Of a stretch of 64,000 bases of DNA, positions 42,431 to 52,302 are shown one piece after another. Under the pieces are notes generated by a model. It had not been told where the DNA came from. It did no database searches and saw only the letters and a list, made by a program, of their open reading frames with translations. Positions within the stretch are counted from its first letter, which is position 1; each line of letters opens with the position of its first letter. The DNA is from VAZQ01 sp963721005. Its GTDB lineage: Bacteria; Pseudomonadota; Alphaproteobacteria; Rhizobiales; Xanthobacteraceae. The DNA is taken from contig CAVRHR010000004.1 in assembly GCA_963721005.1 (NCBI GenBank), positions 992,001-1,056,000 on the forward strand. Direction: 5' to 3'. A program made the position numbers and the translations under genes.

Positions 42431-42850
42431 GTTGGGCCCGTCGATTTCGGCGGCCTCGGAGCGAAAGTGTGTGGATTATTGAACATGGCGTTCGTCAAGA
42501 TCTCATCGGGTTGATGCGCCCCAGCGCGGCCGACCGGCCGAGGGTGTCGCAGCCCCGGGATACCTGGAATGTGCCCGGTTCCGTGCAGGTTACTCCGGCT
42601 CATTTGAGCGCAGCCTTTCGACCCACGGATCATCCAACCCTCCGCCCGCAAGAGGATAATCCCCTCCAGCGCGAGCCTTGCAGGCCCCCGGTTAGGCGGC
42701 CGAAAAACGCAGCCTTAACGAGGTATTGTCTCGTCCGTACAGCACAGCGATATTGACCTTAGGGACAATACGAGAGGCAATCTGTCTGCCGCGAGCCGGG
42801 CGACGCCAGCTAAAGCAGATGTTGCCCGAGACCATCGGAAACGACCAGCC
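42431..42850. other. intergenic region upstream of the PAS kinase
   Basis: 420 bases without a credible gene; it should contain the kinase promoter. No recognised motif or hairpin stands out. Confidence 0.4.
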
Positions 42851-43219
42851 TTACGGCGTGGACTTCTCGATCGCGCCGATCAGCAGATTGGCGACAAAAG
42901 GCTTGTGCAGGAAGGCGACGCAACCGGCGTTCTGAGCCTGGGTTCGCGTCGCCTCGTCGTCAAAGGCGGTCATGAAAATGACCGGAAGCTTGCAGCCGGA
43001 TGCCGTCAGATGGTGCCGCAACTCGATTCCGGACATCCCGCCAAGATGAATGTCGACGAGGAGGCAATCGGCGTCCGCCGCGGCATTGAGATCGAGAAAT
43101 GCCTCGGCAGAAGGAAAGGCCCTGGTCGCAAATCCATATGCGCCGAGCAGGCGCTCAATGCTCTTGAGCATGCTCGCATCGTCATCCACGACCGCAATTG
43201 TCTTCTGGCGTGTCGTCAT
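42851..43219 (-). CDS. single-domain response regulator
   Basis: A 122-residue receiver: AVVDDDASMLKSIERLLGAYG, CLLVDIHLGGMSGIEL with the phospho-acceptor Asp, FMTAFDDEAT and LHKPFVANLL. It lacks an output domain. It lies between the two kinase operons on the same strand and may link them. Confidence 0.85.
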   Translation of the reverse strand: MTTRQKTIAVVDDDASMLKSIERLLGAYGFATRAFPSAEAFLDLNAAADADCLLVDIHLGGMSGIELRHHLTASGCKLPVIFMTAFDDEATRTQAQNAGCVAFLHKPFVANLLIGAIEKSTP

Positions 43220-43473
43220 GATTTCCCGGGCCTTGCGGATCACGGCGTAGCGGACCGATGGCAAAGCTGCAACGCAGAACAGCCCTTATCCCACGAATCC
43301 TTGTCGAGGATCACCTGTACCTGAGTACAATAGTATTTCGCGCATCCGCACGGCAATACCTTGGAGCCCGCAGGCCCGCTGCCGCGGACAAAGACTTGAT
43401 GTGAGGCAAGGGGCTTGTTACGGCCGTAGCTGCCGCGCAGATCTTTCCCAGCTAAAGGCAGTGGAATCCGGGC

Positions 43474-44118
43474 TCAAGGCTGACTTTTGGACCCGTGCGG
43501 GGCGGACAGTATGCCGAGGCGCTCGGCGATCAATACGAGCTCGGCAAGCGACTGTACCTCGCACTTCTCCATGATCTGCTGACGATGCGCCTTTATGGTT
43601 CGCTCGGCTGTTCCCAAATCATGGGCAATCTGCTTGTTCAGCTTGCCGCGAACCACGAGGGCGAAGACCTCCATTTCGCGGGGGGTGAGCTTTGAAACCA
43701 GCGAACGCAGGGCAGCGATCCGACTCTCCTGGTCGTGCTCGTCCTTCTGGCGGTTGAGCGCGCGCTCGATCGCAGCCAACAGCTCCTTTTTGGGTGCTGG
43801 CTTGCTCAGGAAATCCTCCGCACCGCCTTTGATGGCTCGTACGCTCGTTGGGACATCGCCATGGCCGGTCAAGAAAACAATCGGCAGCCTGCATCCGATC
43901 TCTCGCAGCCGGTCCTGCAGCTGGGGACCGCTCAGGCCCGACATTTTTACATCAAGCAATATGCAACCGGGATCGCCGTTGGGGAGCCTTTCAAGCAGCT
44001 CTGAGGCAGAACCGTAGAGCGTGACCTGATAACCGCTGGCGCCGAGCAGACGGGCGGTGGCCGTGCGGAACGCCGCATCGTCGTCGACTACATGAACTAC
44101 AGGCGGCGTGGCCGTCAT
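43474..44118 (-). CDS. FixJ-family response regulator
   Basis: A 214-residue regulator: receiver with HVVDDDAAFRTATARLLGASG, CILLDVKMSGLSG, FLTGHGDVPTSVRAIKGGAEDFLSKP, then a LuxR helix-turn-helix (LTPREMEVFALVVRGKLNKQIAHDLGTAERTIKAHR). The DVKMSG and GAEDFL motifs are as in FixJ/TodT. The ATG overlaps the kinase stop by four bases, so it is the direct partner of the 44115-45998 kinase. Confidence 0.92.
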   Translation of the reverse strand: MTATPPVVHVVDDDAAFRTATARLLGASGYQVTLYGSASELLERLPNGDPGCILLDVKMSGLSGPQLQDRLREIGCRLPIVFLTGHGDVPTSVRAIKGGAEDFLSKPAPKKELLAAIERALNRQKDEHDQESRIAALRSLVSKLTPREMEVFALVVRGKLNKQIAHDLGTAERTIKAHRQQIMEKCEVQSLAELVLIAERLGILSAPHGSKSQP

Positions 44119-45998
44119 GCGACGAGCTCCCTGACCAACGGCAGAGAAAAATAAAATACGGCGCCGCCATTGGGGCGGTTGTCCGCTGAGATTTCGCCAC
44201 CGCAACGTTCAACAATGGTGCGGGCGATGGCCAAACCGAGCCCCGTCCCCTTTTCCTTGGTGGTGAAGAACGGTTCGAAAATCTGCTGCAGCTTGTCGGC
44301 GGGAATGCCGGAACCGGAGTCAGCGATCGAAACCTTGGCCGTGGAGTTACTGACGACCGCCGTTCGGATGGTCACTCGGCGATCGATAGGCGAATGGCTC
44401 GTAGTGGCATCCATCCCGTTCAGCACCAGATTCAGCAGAACTTGCTGCAGATGAACCGGATTGACGCGCACGGGCAGAGGTTGCGGATCGAGATTGGTGA
44501 TCAATGTCACATCCCGGGCTTTCGCCTCGGGAGCGAGGATTTCGACGACGAGAATGATCACATGGTTGAGATCGACCAGCTCGGGCTCGTGGTCGTTCTT
44601 TCTCAAGAGATCGCGCAGGTGCGTGATGACCTCCCCGGCTCGTTGATCGGACTTGCAGATGTCGGCGAGAATTGTGCCGATCAGGTCGAGGTCGGGAGGA
44701 TTTTGCCTGAGCAGGATTTCCGCAGCTTGGGCATTGCTGAGGATCGCCCCCAAGGGCTGATTTAACTCATGCGCGATCGAGGACGAAATTGCGCTGAGCC
44801 CGGCGCCACGGTTCATGTGCATGACTTGCGCCAGACGGCCGCGCGATTCCATCTCGGCGGCCTGCCGCCGGTGCCGCTCAAGCAAAAGTACGGAGATGAT
44901 CGCCGACTGGAGCAATATGGCGGCAACGGCAAACAATATCGGGGTGCGATATTGCTCCCATGCGGTCGCTTCCCGAAAGCGGATTTCACTGCCTTCGGGC
45001 AATGTGGCTTCGCTGATCTGCCAGCGCTGGAGTTGCCGCGCATCGAATATCGGCTTCACGGACTCGCTTTTGACGACAGGGATGCTGGAAACGCTCTCGC
45101 CGGTGAGGATACGCAAAGCCAATCGCGCCAATTCGTCGCCCAGCAATACCGGACTGATGACGCGTCCGCCGACGCTGCCAAGTCCGACATAGGATTCCGC
45201 ATCCACCACAATGGGCCGATTGGCCGCTTCAGCGAAGGTCACCATCGCGTCGCGCGGATCGTAGTTTACTCCCGCGCCATCGACATAAATATCCGTGTAA
45301 GCGATTGCCGATCGCTCCGGTAGCGCGGCAACACGCTTTTTGAGCTCTGCCATCGGCAGGCCAGTGAGGTCGATCAATTTCAAATTAGCCGCGAGGGCCG
45401 GTAGGTCTTGTTGGAATGATGGACGGGCGCGCTCCAGCGGGTCGCCCACCAGCGCGAGCTGTTCGAGGTTTAGCACCAGCGACCGGGCCGTATCCACCAT
45501 ATCTCTTAGTGACAGCTGGGCGGTCGTGCCCGTTACATCCGGTGGCAGCTTGAGTTGGCTGACGAACCCTTCGGCCGCGACAAAGACGACCGGCACGCCG
45601 GACCAGAGTTCCGAACGCGAGTTCAAGATGAACTCGAGTGCAGGCACACCGACTGTGACGATGAGGTCGATATTCTTTCCACGGTATTTGTCCCTGAAAT
45701 ACGTGCGCAAGAGCGCCTGATAGTTCGGTCCATCAAATCGGCCGCGGTCCATGTTCTCGGCGTAGATCGTCACCGCGTCAGCCGACCCGGCACGTATGGT
45801 CGCGCGGAGAGCGGTGGTGTAGGCGCCGTAGAAGTACCGGCCTGGGTCCTCGTGATCGAGGATCAGCACCGCACGCGGGGGTGGTGCTGCGGCCGCGGAA
45901 ATCGTAGGCGCCAAGCCTGCAGTTATCACAACAACCATCAGTGAGCGCACTGCGCGCCAACAAGACGTGCAATAACTCACAGGCGAGAACCCCAGCAT
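44115..45998 (-). CDS. membrane sensor histidine kinase with ABC-substrate-binding-like periplasmic domain
   Basis: A 627-residue kinase: signal/TM helix at about 15-35, a periplasmic domain of about 310 residues related to the ABC transporter substrate-binding (PF04392-like) fold (VLILDHEDPGRYFYGAYTTALRATI, DLIVTVGVPALEFIL, VVFVAAEGFV), a second TM helix at about 358-378 (TPILFAVAAILLQSAIISVLLL), phospho-acceptor SIAHELNQPLGAI near 412, N box NLVLNGMDA, DSGSGIP and GTGLGLAIART. It senses a periplasmic ligand and phosphorylates the overlapping FixJ-type regulator. The ligand is unknown; neighbours point to the octaheme cytochrome or sulfatase pathway. Confidence 0.9.
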   Translation of the reverse strand: MLGFSPVSYCTSCWRAVRSLMVVVITAGLAPTISAAAAPPPRAVLILDHEDPGRYFYGAYTTALRATIRAGSADAVTIYAENMDRGRFDGPNYQALLRTYFRDKYRGKNIDLIVTVGVPALEFILNSRSELWSGVPVVFVAAEGFVSQLKLPPDVTGTTAQLSLRDMVDTARSLVLNLEQLALVGDPLERARPSFQQDLPALAANLKLIDLTGLPMAELKKRVAALPERSAIAYTDIYVDGAGVNYDPRDAMVTFAEAANRPIVVDAESYVGLGSVGGRVISPVLLGDELARLALRILTGESVSSIPVVKSESVKPIFDARQLQRWQISEATLPEGSEIRFREATAWEQYRTPILFAVAAILLQSAIISVLLLERHRRQAAEMESRGRLAQVMHMNRGAGLSAISSSIAHELNQPLGAILSNAQAAEILLRQNPPDLDLIGTILADICKSDQRAGEVITHLRDLLRKNDHEPELVDLNHVIILVVEILAPEAKARDVTLITNLDPQPLPVRVNPVHLQQVLLNLVLNGMDATTSHSPIDRRVTIRTAVVSNSTAKVSIADSGSGIPADKLQQIFEPFFTTKEKGTGLGLAIARTIVERCGGEISADNRPNGGAVFYFSLPLVRELVA

Positions 45999-46161
45999 CG
46001 GTGGCCCATCTGAAACGGCGGCGAATACAACCCCGGTCTTCAGCCTTGAATATCGGTAAAGTACGACACATTATCTGCCGATGCGAGACTTTGCCGCGCA
46101 CCGGACATAGCATTCAATGCTCTGAAAACTTTAGGCAATTCTTACGTGCGTAGCACGAATT

Positions 46162-46177
46162 GGTTTCGATTGAAACC
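46162..46177. repeat. GGTTTC-GATT-GAAACC inverted repeat
   Basis: A perfect 6+6 inverted repeat lies between the cytochrome stop and the kinase start. It could be an operator or a weak 3' hairpin for the cytochrome gene. Confidence 0.35.
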
Positions 46178-46199
46178 ATATTTTAGCCCGAGTGAAAGT

Positions 46200-48674
46200 T
46201 CACTGGGCGGCCGGCTTGTTTAGTTGACGCCGAAGCTCTTGGATGAGGTCGGCCAGATTTCGATTGGTTGGCTCAATCCGGGTCAGTTGCTGGGCATAGT
46301 CGAGTGCGGAGCTGACATCTCCGGCATCGCGATTGAATGTGACCAGAGCCATCAAGGTGTCGGGATCGGCTGGATGCCGCGCCAGGCTCTCCTTGAGAAC
46401 GGTCGTGGCATCGGTGGTGCGTCCGTATGAATGCAACCCGATCGCATATACGTAGGCGTATCTCGCCCGATCCGGCTCGAGCTCGGCGGCGCGGCGTAAT
46501 TCCACCAACGCGTCCTCGGGGCGCTTCAGCCTTGTGAGCGTGAGGCCGAGCGCATGATGCAGCCCGGCATCCTGTGGTGATGTGGCGATCGTCGCGCGCA
46601 GCACGCTTTCGCCTTCGCCATCCCGGCCATGTTGCCGATAAAGGTCGGCCAGGTTGATCGCCCCGGGAGCAAATTGCGGGCTCAGCCGCAGCGCGGCCTT
46701 GTATTCGACTTCAGCTTCGACGGAGAGGTCACGTCGCGCGTAGAAGCTTCCGAGTGCCGAGCGTGCTTCCGGCCGATCGGCGTTGAGGCGTTGTGCTGCG
46801 ACGAACTCGGCCGCGACGCGCTCAAAGCGTTCGCGGTCGGCTGGGGGCTGGCCCGCAGTCGGAACAGCAGCGAGCAATGCGACGGCCCGGATGCGCACGC
46901 CGCGGCTGGGGTCTGAAAGCAGCGGCGAAACGATCGGCCAGATCTGCGGCGCCGGCACATTCGCGAGCATGTCGAGGGCGCCGATCCGCACCATCGGATC
47001 CGGGTCCGCCAGCGCTTGCCGCGCCAGGCCGACATTCGAGGGCGAGACACGGGACTCCAAGTCGGCCAGCGCGCTCGCGCGCGCAATGGCAGATGTGTCG
47101 CGATCCCCGGCAACCGCCGCAAGCAGCTTTGCGGCATCTGCCTTGTCGGTCCATGCCGAAGCGAATGCCTCGGCGTACTTTTGAAAACCCTTCCGGTCAG
47201 GTCCATGCCAGCGTTCGATCGCCGCGGTAGCCCATTCGGCTGACTTGTCGGCGTGGCAATCGTTGCAGGCATTGGGAGTGCCGAGCCTCGCCGAAAGGTC
47301 CGGGCGTGGAATACGGATGCTGTGATCATGCCGCCGATCGACGACCATGTAGGTCCTGGTCGGCATATGACACGACGCGCAACCCAAGGGCGGGTCTGCC
47401 GCTGCGTGCTGGTGGTGTGTGACGACCACGTATTTGTCGGATGAATGGCATTGCAGGCAGACGCCATCGCCAGGCACGCGAAGATTTGCGCTATGTGGAT
47501 CGTGGCAGTCGCTGCAGGTGACGCCGGCCGCGAACATCTTGCTTTGCTTGAACGAGCCGTATTCGTAGACCTCGTCCAGCATCTGTCCGTCCGCGTGATA
47601 AAGCCCGGGGCCAAGCGGCGAGACGGTGTGCGTGTCGGATAGCCATTGGCCGGGGACCCAAGTTTCGGAAAACTCGCCGCGGCGCGCGTGGCACCGCCCG
47701 CAAGTCTCGACTTCGGCACGCAAGGTGCGTGGAGAACTGCTGCGGTTCGAATTTCCGGTTACGGCATCGCGGGTCCAGGTCGCGTCACGCCGCTCGGAAA
47801 AGCGCTCGGCCAGACCCATGCTCGGGTTATCAAGCTTGCCAAGCAGAGACCAACGCTGGCGCTCTTGCGCCCAGCCGACGTGACGGGATCCGGCGCCGTG
47901 GCAGGCTTCGCACCCCACGGTTATTTCCCCGAAAGTGGTCGCGTAGCGGTCTGCCGCGGCGTCGTAGTTCTTGCGCAGGCCCGTCGTATGGCACTCCGCG
48001 CACATGTAGTTCCAATTCTGGTTCAGCTTGGTCCAGTGCAGGATGTCGTCGTGCTTGACCTCCTCGTTCGGGTAGAGATGGAACCAATGCTGGCCTCCTT
48101 GGTCTTTCGGGCGGCTGTCCCATGCGATCGACAGGGCCTGAACGCGGCCGTCCGGAAACACGACGAGGTATTGTTGCAACGGGTAGATCCCGAAGGTGTA
48201 TTTCACCTCGAAAGTGGCAAGCTTGCCGTCGGCGCCGTCGGTCTCGACCAGAAACTTACCGTCCTTGCGGAAGAAGCGCGAGCTCACACCGTAATGCTCA
48301 AAGCTCGAATCGTTGAAATCGCCAAGCACCGAAGCTTCGGTCGCGTGGTCCATCGCTGCCTTGTGGTGCGACCCGCGCCACAGCTTCGCCTGCGCCTGAT
48401 GACATCCGGCGCAGGTGTCGCTGCCGACGAAACTTGCGACACCAGTATCAGGTATCTCGCCGGCGGGCTCATTGCCCTCCAGAAGCTTGAACCCGAGGTC
48501 GAACGCGATGACGCTCGCCGCCACCACCAACGCAAGCCAGAGCTTGCGCTTCAGGAGAGCGCCCGCGCCAGGGGAGTTGGCTTGCTGCGGCGCGGCCTGC
48601 AATGCATTGGCAGGGGCCTTGCGCAAGTCACCCTTCGCAGCAGACTTGCCTCGCTTGCGTGTCAACTTCATCAT
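46200..48674 (-). CDS. octaheme c-type cytochrome with HEAT and TPR repeats
   Basis: An 824-residue protein anchored by an N-terminal helix (about residues 45-60) with a basic cytoplasmic start. Eight CxxCH haem motifs lie at about 88 (CAGCH), 225, 255, 325, 387, 406, 432 and 470 (CNDCH). Further distal His residues occur in DHSIRIPRPD. The part after 480 holds HEAT-like units (DPDPMVRIGALDMLANVP, GVRIRAVALLAAVP) and then TPR units (EAEVEYKAALRLSPQFAPGAINLADLYRQHG and repeats) to the end. The family is known as multihaem cytochrome/TPR proteins of unknown redox partner; a periplasmic electron-transfer scaffold is the safe reading. An ATG-ATG pair (48674, 48671) follows GAAGG. Confidence 0.88.
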   Translation of the reverse strand: MMKLTRKRGKSAAKGDLRKAPANALQAAPQQANSPGAGALLKRKLWLALVVAASVIAFDLGFKLLEGNEPAGEIPDTGVASFVGSDTCAGCHQAQAKLWRGSHHKAAMDHATEASVLGDFNDSSFEHYGVSSRFFRKDGKFLVETDGADGKLATFEVKYTFGIYPLQQYLVVFPDGRVQALSIAWDSRPKDQGGQHWFHLYPNEEVKHDDILHWTKLNQNWNYMCAECHTTGLRKNYDAAADRYATTFGEITVGCEACHGAGSRHVGWAQERQRWSLLGKLDNPSMGLAERFSERRDATWTRDAVTGNSNRSSSPRTLRAEVETCGRCHARRGEFSETWVPGQWLSDTHTVSPLGPGLYHADGQMLDEVYEYGSFKQSKMFAAGVTCSDCHDPHSANLRVPGDGVCLQCHSSDKYVVVTHHQHAAADPPLGCASCHMPTRTYMVVDRRHDHSIRIPRPDLSARLGTPNACNDCHADKSAEWATAAIERWHGPDRKGFQKYAEAFASAWTDKADAAKLLAAVAGDRDTSAIARASALADLESRVSPSNVGLARQALADPDPMVRIGALDMLANVPAPQIWPIVSPLLSDPSRGVRIRAVALLAAVPTAGQPPADRERFERVAAEFVAAQRLNADRPEARSALGSFYARRDLSVEAEVEYKAALRLSPQFAPGAINLADLYRQHGRDGEGESVLRATIATSPQDAGLHHALGLTLTRLKRPEDALVELRRAAELEPDRARYAYVYAIGLHSYGRTTDATTVLKESLARHPADPDTLMALVTFNRDAGDVSSALDYAQQLTRIEPTNRNLADLIQELRRQLNKPAAQ

Positions 48675-48709
48675 CCTTCGGCAATAAGCCGCGTGATGCT
48701 GCCGAACGG

Positions 48710-48922
48710 TTACCGCATTATACAGCCCTTTGGCACGCCCCGGGTCTTGCAGTAGACGACGGGGGGCCGGACCACCGGCCGTACGACGCAACCTTGTGGC
48801 ACGCCGACGGTCTTACAATAGATTACTGCATTTGCAGGCCCTGCGCCCGCGGAAACCGCTGCCAGCGTCACTAGCGCCGCCAAAGCCGCCCCTGCGGGTG
48901 ACAAACCGATTATACGAATCAT
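48710..48922 (-). CDS. small secreted protein with duplicated CKTxGVPxGC motif
   Basis: A 70-residue protein with a signal peptide (about residues 1-32, ending AGPANA). The mature part has two copies of YCKT-(V/R)-GVP-(Q/K)-GC separated by VVRPVVRPPV. The Cys pairs may be disulfides or metal sites. GGAGGA precedes the start. It is 36 bases upstream of the cytochrome gene and probably in the same operon. Confidence 0.7.
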   Translation of the reverse strand: MIRIIGLSPAGAALAALVTLAAVSAGAGPANAVIYCKTVGVPQGCVVRPVVRPPVVYCKTRGVPKGCIMR

Positions 48923-49000
48923 TGTCGATCCTCCAGTGAGCGAGCCTCAGCATCATGTTTCTCTCTTGGGCTCTTTGTGAACTCGTCCTTCATGCGGCCG

Positions 49001-50034
49001 CTATTCGAACGCGAAAATGCGTCTCCAGTCGCCCTTCATATCGACGACAATCCATTTATTCAGCGCTGCGGCGTCCAGGGCTTTGTCGAGGCGGCCGAAC
49101 GATGTGTCACGATCATAGGCGTATTCGCGCTCCGCGTCGGTATGATGTACGATCAAGCCGAGGCGGGCGCCGCCTGCCATCGTGGTCCATTGCAGCATCT
49201 CAAGATCGCCATCGGAATTTCCAAACGCGGCGATCGGACGACGGCCGATGAATTCATTGATCCCGACCGGCTTGCCGGCGCCGTCGTCGACGAAATTCAC
49301 TTCCGGCAATCGGAACAGTTCGGGCCTGCCGTCGCGCATCTGGAACTTCGTCTTGATCGACGAGCCGACGACTTGCTCCGGCGGAACCCCATAAATTCGC
49401 TCGGTCCAGGGGCGCATGAACTCGATACCACCACCGGAGACAATGAAGGTCTTAAAGCCATGGGCACGCAAATAAGAGAGCAACTCGATCATCGGCTGGT
49501 AGGCGAGCTCGGTGTATGCGCGCTTGAATTTCGGATCTCGCGCCGTGGCCAGCCAATCCGTCACGATCCTCTGGAATTCCTCGGTAGTCATGCCGGCATG
49601 GGTCGCCATGCCCAGCTCCAGCAACCCACGTTCGCCGGATTCAGACAGTGTCTTCATGTCTCCCTCGAGCGCCGCCTTGAAGGGCTGCTTGTCCTTCCAT
49701 TCCGGGTGTAGAGGCGCCACAATCTTTACCCGATCGAGAATGAACGCCATTTGGACGTACATCGGATGCTCAGACCACAAGGTCCCATCGTTGTCGAACA
49801 CCGCGATGCGTTCGGCGGGCGGTACGAAATCCGGGCCGCCTTGTCGCGCGATCCGGCGACGAACTCGACGATGGTCCGTTTGCTGACCCCTTCGTTCCAC
49901 GATGGGAGGCTGTCGGCCTGAGCCTGTGCCGGCTCGGACACCAGAAGGCTGTGGCCGATCATGATCGGAAGTGCCGCTGCGGTCGTGAGCAAAATCCTGC
50001 GGCTGATTACAGTGAAAGTATTGGTCGGCTTCAT
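49001..50034 (-). pseudogene. HAD-family phosphatase with Tat-type signal, frameshifted
   Basis: The first frame (ATG 50034) gives a signal with a twin Arg (SRRILLTTAAALPIMIG) and VEFVAGSRDKAA. From about 49,840 the neighbouring frame continues GPDFVPPAERIAVFDNDGTLWSEHPM, KTFIVSGGGIEFM, EQVVGSSI and AFGNSDGDLEML to the stop at 49001. DNDGTLW is the HAD nucleophile motif and NSDGD the metal motif. The whole protein (about 340 residues) would be a periplasmic acid phosphatase-like enzyme. A single-base indel breaks it; a sequencing error is possible because both parts are well preserved. Confidence 0.75.
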
Positions 50035-50208
50035 GTCGGTTCCTATCGATATCGACGCTCGGAACTATCGTTGCTCACAACGTCTCGGTGGCGGTCTAAG
50101 GACGGTTGGGGTCGGGTCAGCCCAACCTAACCCTTGAAGTTTACCTTGTAGGTTCACTCTGAGCTTGCGGGCGGCCCTTGCGAGCCGCCCGCCCGTTGGC
50201 CATGTCTA

Positions 50209-51843
50209 TTACTGGCTGGGGCCTTTGCTCGCCGCCTCGGCCTCTTGCATCCTTTTCGCCATCTCCGCCTTGACGGCGTCGAGATTGAAGCTTGCGCCCC
50301 GCTGCATCGGCGGGAAATCCAGGAAGGTCTGGAGCTCCTTGCCAACTACCTCCTGGACGAACACGAAGCGCCAGAACTGGAACTTGAACCAATCGAAGTA
50401 TTGCTGCGCGCCGTCTTTCGTCCCGTTGGTCGGCCAGCCCGTGCGCTCGAAGGGATCCAGGCGCAGGTTGGTGATGTAAGGCACGTCCGGGTGGGTCTTT
50501 TCGCCCAACCAACCGGCGGGCTGGTCGATGAAGCGGAACTTGTAGTCGTCAATGCGCACCGCTCCAACCGTGCTTTCACCGAGGTAAAAAATTTCGTGAC
50601 GGACGGACGGCCCCTTGCCGGTGATGGCGGCCATCTGATTGTAGCCATCCAGATGGTTCGTGTATGTCCGGTCGCCGATCTTCTTGCCCTTCAACAGTTC
50701 CTCGGTGATGTTCGGATTACCGGCAGCGGCCACGAAGGTCGGCAACCAGTCCATGCCGGAGAAAATGCCGTTCTGGATCGAATCCGCAGGGACATGGCCG
50801 GGCCAGCGGATCATCGCGGGCACGCGGAAGCCGCCCTCGAGGACCGTGCCCTTGGACTGTGAGAACGGCGTCTGCCCCCCGTCGGGCCAAGTGAAGACCT
50901 CGGTGCCATTGTCGGTGGTGAAGACCACGATGGTGTTGTCGTCCACCCCGATGTCCTTGAGTTTCTTCATCACCAAACCGACGTCGTCGTCGAGCTGGGC
51001 CATGCCGGCTTCCTCTTCCGACCAGCCATTCTCCGAGTTGCGCATCGCTTCATACTTCGGCGAGAGATGAGTGACGATGTGCATGCGGGTCGGGTTGAGC
51101 CAGACGAAGAACGGCTTGTTGTCGGCCTTGGCCTTGTCGATGAACTTGAGCGCAAAGTCGCGAATCTCGTCGTCCACCGTTTCCATGCGCTTGGGATAGA
51201 GCGTGCCGGCATCCTCGATCCTCTGCTTGCCGATCTTGCCCCAGCGTGGCATCTCCGTCTGGTCGTCCGTGTCCGTGGCGTAGCTGTGGACCATATTGCG
51301 CGGACCGACGACGTTCAGGAGGTTCTGGGGATAGTTGGGATGTGCCGGGTCTTCCATCGCGTCCAGGTGATACAGATAACCGAAGTATTCGTCGAAACCA
51401 TGGACGGTTGGCAGGAACTCGTTCTTATCGCCGAGGTGATTCTTGCCGAACTGACCGGTGGCATAGCCCATCGATTTCAACACCGTCGCAATGGTCACTG
51501 CCTCGGCCGGCAGGCCGACCGCCGCGCCAGCCTGGCCGACCGTAGTCATGCCGGTGCGGATCGGTAACTCCCCGGTGATGAAGTTCGCGCGGCCCGCCGT
51601 GCAACTTGCTTCGGCATAATAATCCGTGAACAACATGCCCTCTTTGGCGATCTTGTCCAGGTTGGGCGTCTTTCCCGCCATCAGGCCGCGATGGTAGGCG
51701 CCGATGTTCCACATGCCGATATCGTCGCCCATGATGACGACGATGTTGGGCTTCGGTTGCTGGGCGGTTGCTGGCATGCATACCGCCATTATGGCGGCCA
51801 GAGATGCCAGCGGACCCATCCAGAAGCGTCTAATTAAGCTCAT
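50209..51843 (-). CDS. arylsulfatase (formylglycine-type)
   Basis: A 544-residue secreted sulfatase with a signal peptide (about 1-28). Metal ligands lie in NIVVIMGDDIG (Asp40/41), the modified cysteine is Cys81 in SCTAGRANFITG (C-x-A-x-R form of the formylglycine motif), and GKNHLGD, MHIVTHLSP and TDNGTEVFTWPDGG follow. It hydrolyses sulfate esters in the periplasm; the substrate is not visible from sequence. A formylglycine-generating enzyme must be encoded elsewhere. A deleted paralogue lies at 55.0-55.5 kb. Confidence 0.92.
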   Translation of the reverse strand: MSLIRRFWMGPLASLAAIMAVCMPATAQQPKPNIVVIMGDDIGMWNIGAYHRGLMAGKTPNLDKIAKEGMLFTDYYAEASCTAGRANFITGELPIRTGMTTVGQAGAAVGLPAEAVTIATVLKSMGYATGQFGKNHLGDKNEFLPTVHGFDEYFGYLYHLDAMEDPAHPNYPQNLLNVVGPRNMVHSYATDTDDQTEMPRWGKIGKQRIEDAGTLYPKRMETVDDEIRDFALKFIDKAKADNKPFFVWLNPTRMHIVTHLSPKYEAMRNSENGWSEEEAGMAQLDDDVGLVMKKLKDIGVDDNTIVVFTTDNGTEVFTWPDGGQTPFSQSKGTVLEGGFRVPAMIRWPGHVPADSIQNGIFSGMDWLPTFVAAAGNPNITEELLKGKKIGDRTYTNHLDGYNQMAAITGKGPSVRHEIFYLGESTVGAVRIDDYKFRFIDQPAGWLGEKTHPDVPYITNLRLDPFERTGWPTNGTKDGAQQYFDWFKFQFWRFVFVQEVVGKELQTFLDFPPMQRGASFNLDAVKAEMAKRMQEAEAASKGPSQ

Positions 51844-52302
51844 GGCTCTTCTCCCGTCAGCTGCCCGAGAGGGGCCGGCAGCCAGCGCCCTGCCGCAAGT
51901 TCCTTCGGTGTTGCGAGTTCATCAGTGTTTGCCGGTGCGTGCTCGCGGCGAATTTAGATCAGCAATATTTCGCGTCGATGAACGTGTAGCTCGCGATAGG
52001 GCGAGTGTCGGAGATTACGCCCGGCCCTTCGCGGCAGCGAGAATAATGAGAGCAGGAAGAGCGATTTTCGCGTTGGTTGTCATTGAACAAGCCTCCCAGC
52101 CGACCCGGTTTGCAGTCGGGCACATTTGGTCAGGTTACGCGGGGGCTATCCCGGGCGGGTATTGACCTTTGGTGCAGTACGCCAACGCTGAGTTCCTTGG
52201 GAGGAACCAAGCGCGTTGCGCAGCTGCTCGTCGTTGTCGCGGGCCGCGTAGATCCGATCCCGGCTCGCCGGCCAGGCTTGGGTGCAGATTTCGAGGGCGT
52301 CC
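51844..52302. other. divergent intergenic region
   Basis: About 460 bases between the sulfatase and the transpeptidase. No gene is credible. It should contain the sulfatase promoter on the minus strand and the lost N-terminal part of the transpeptidase. Confidence 0.4.
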
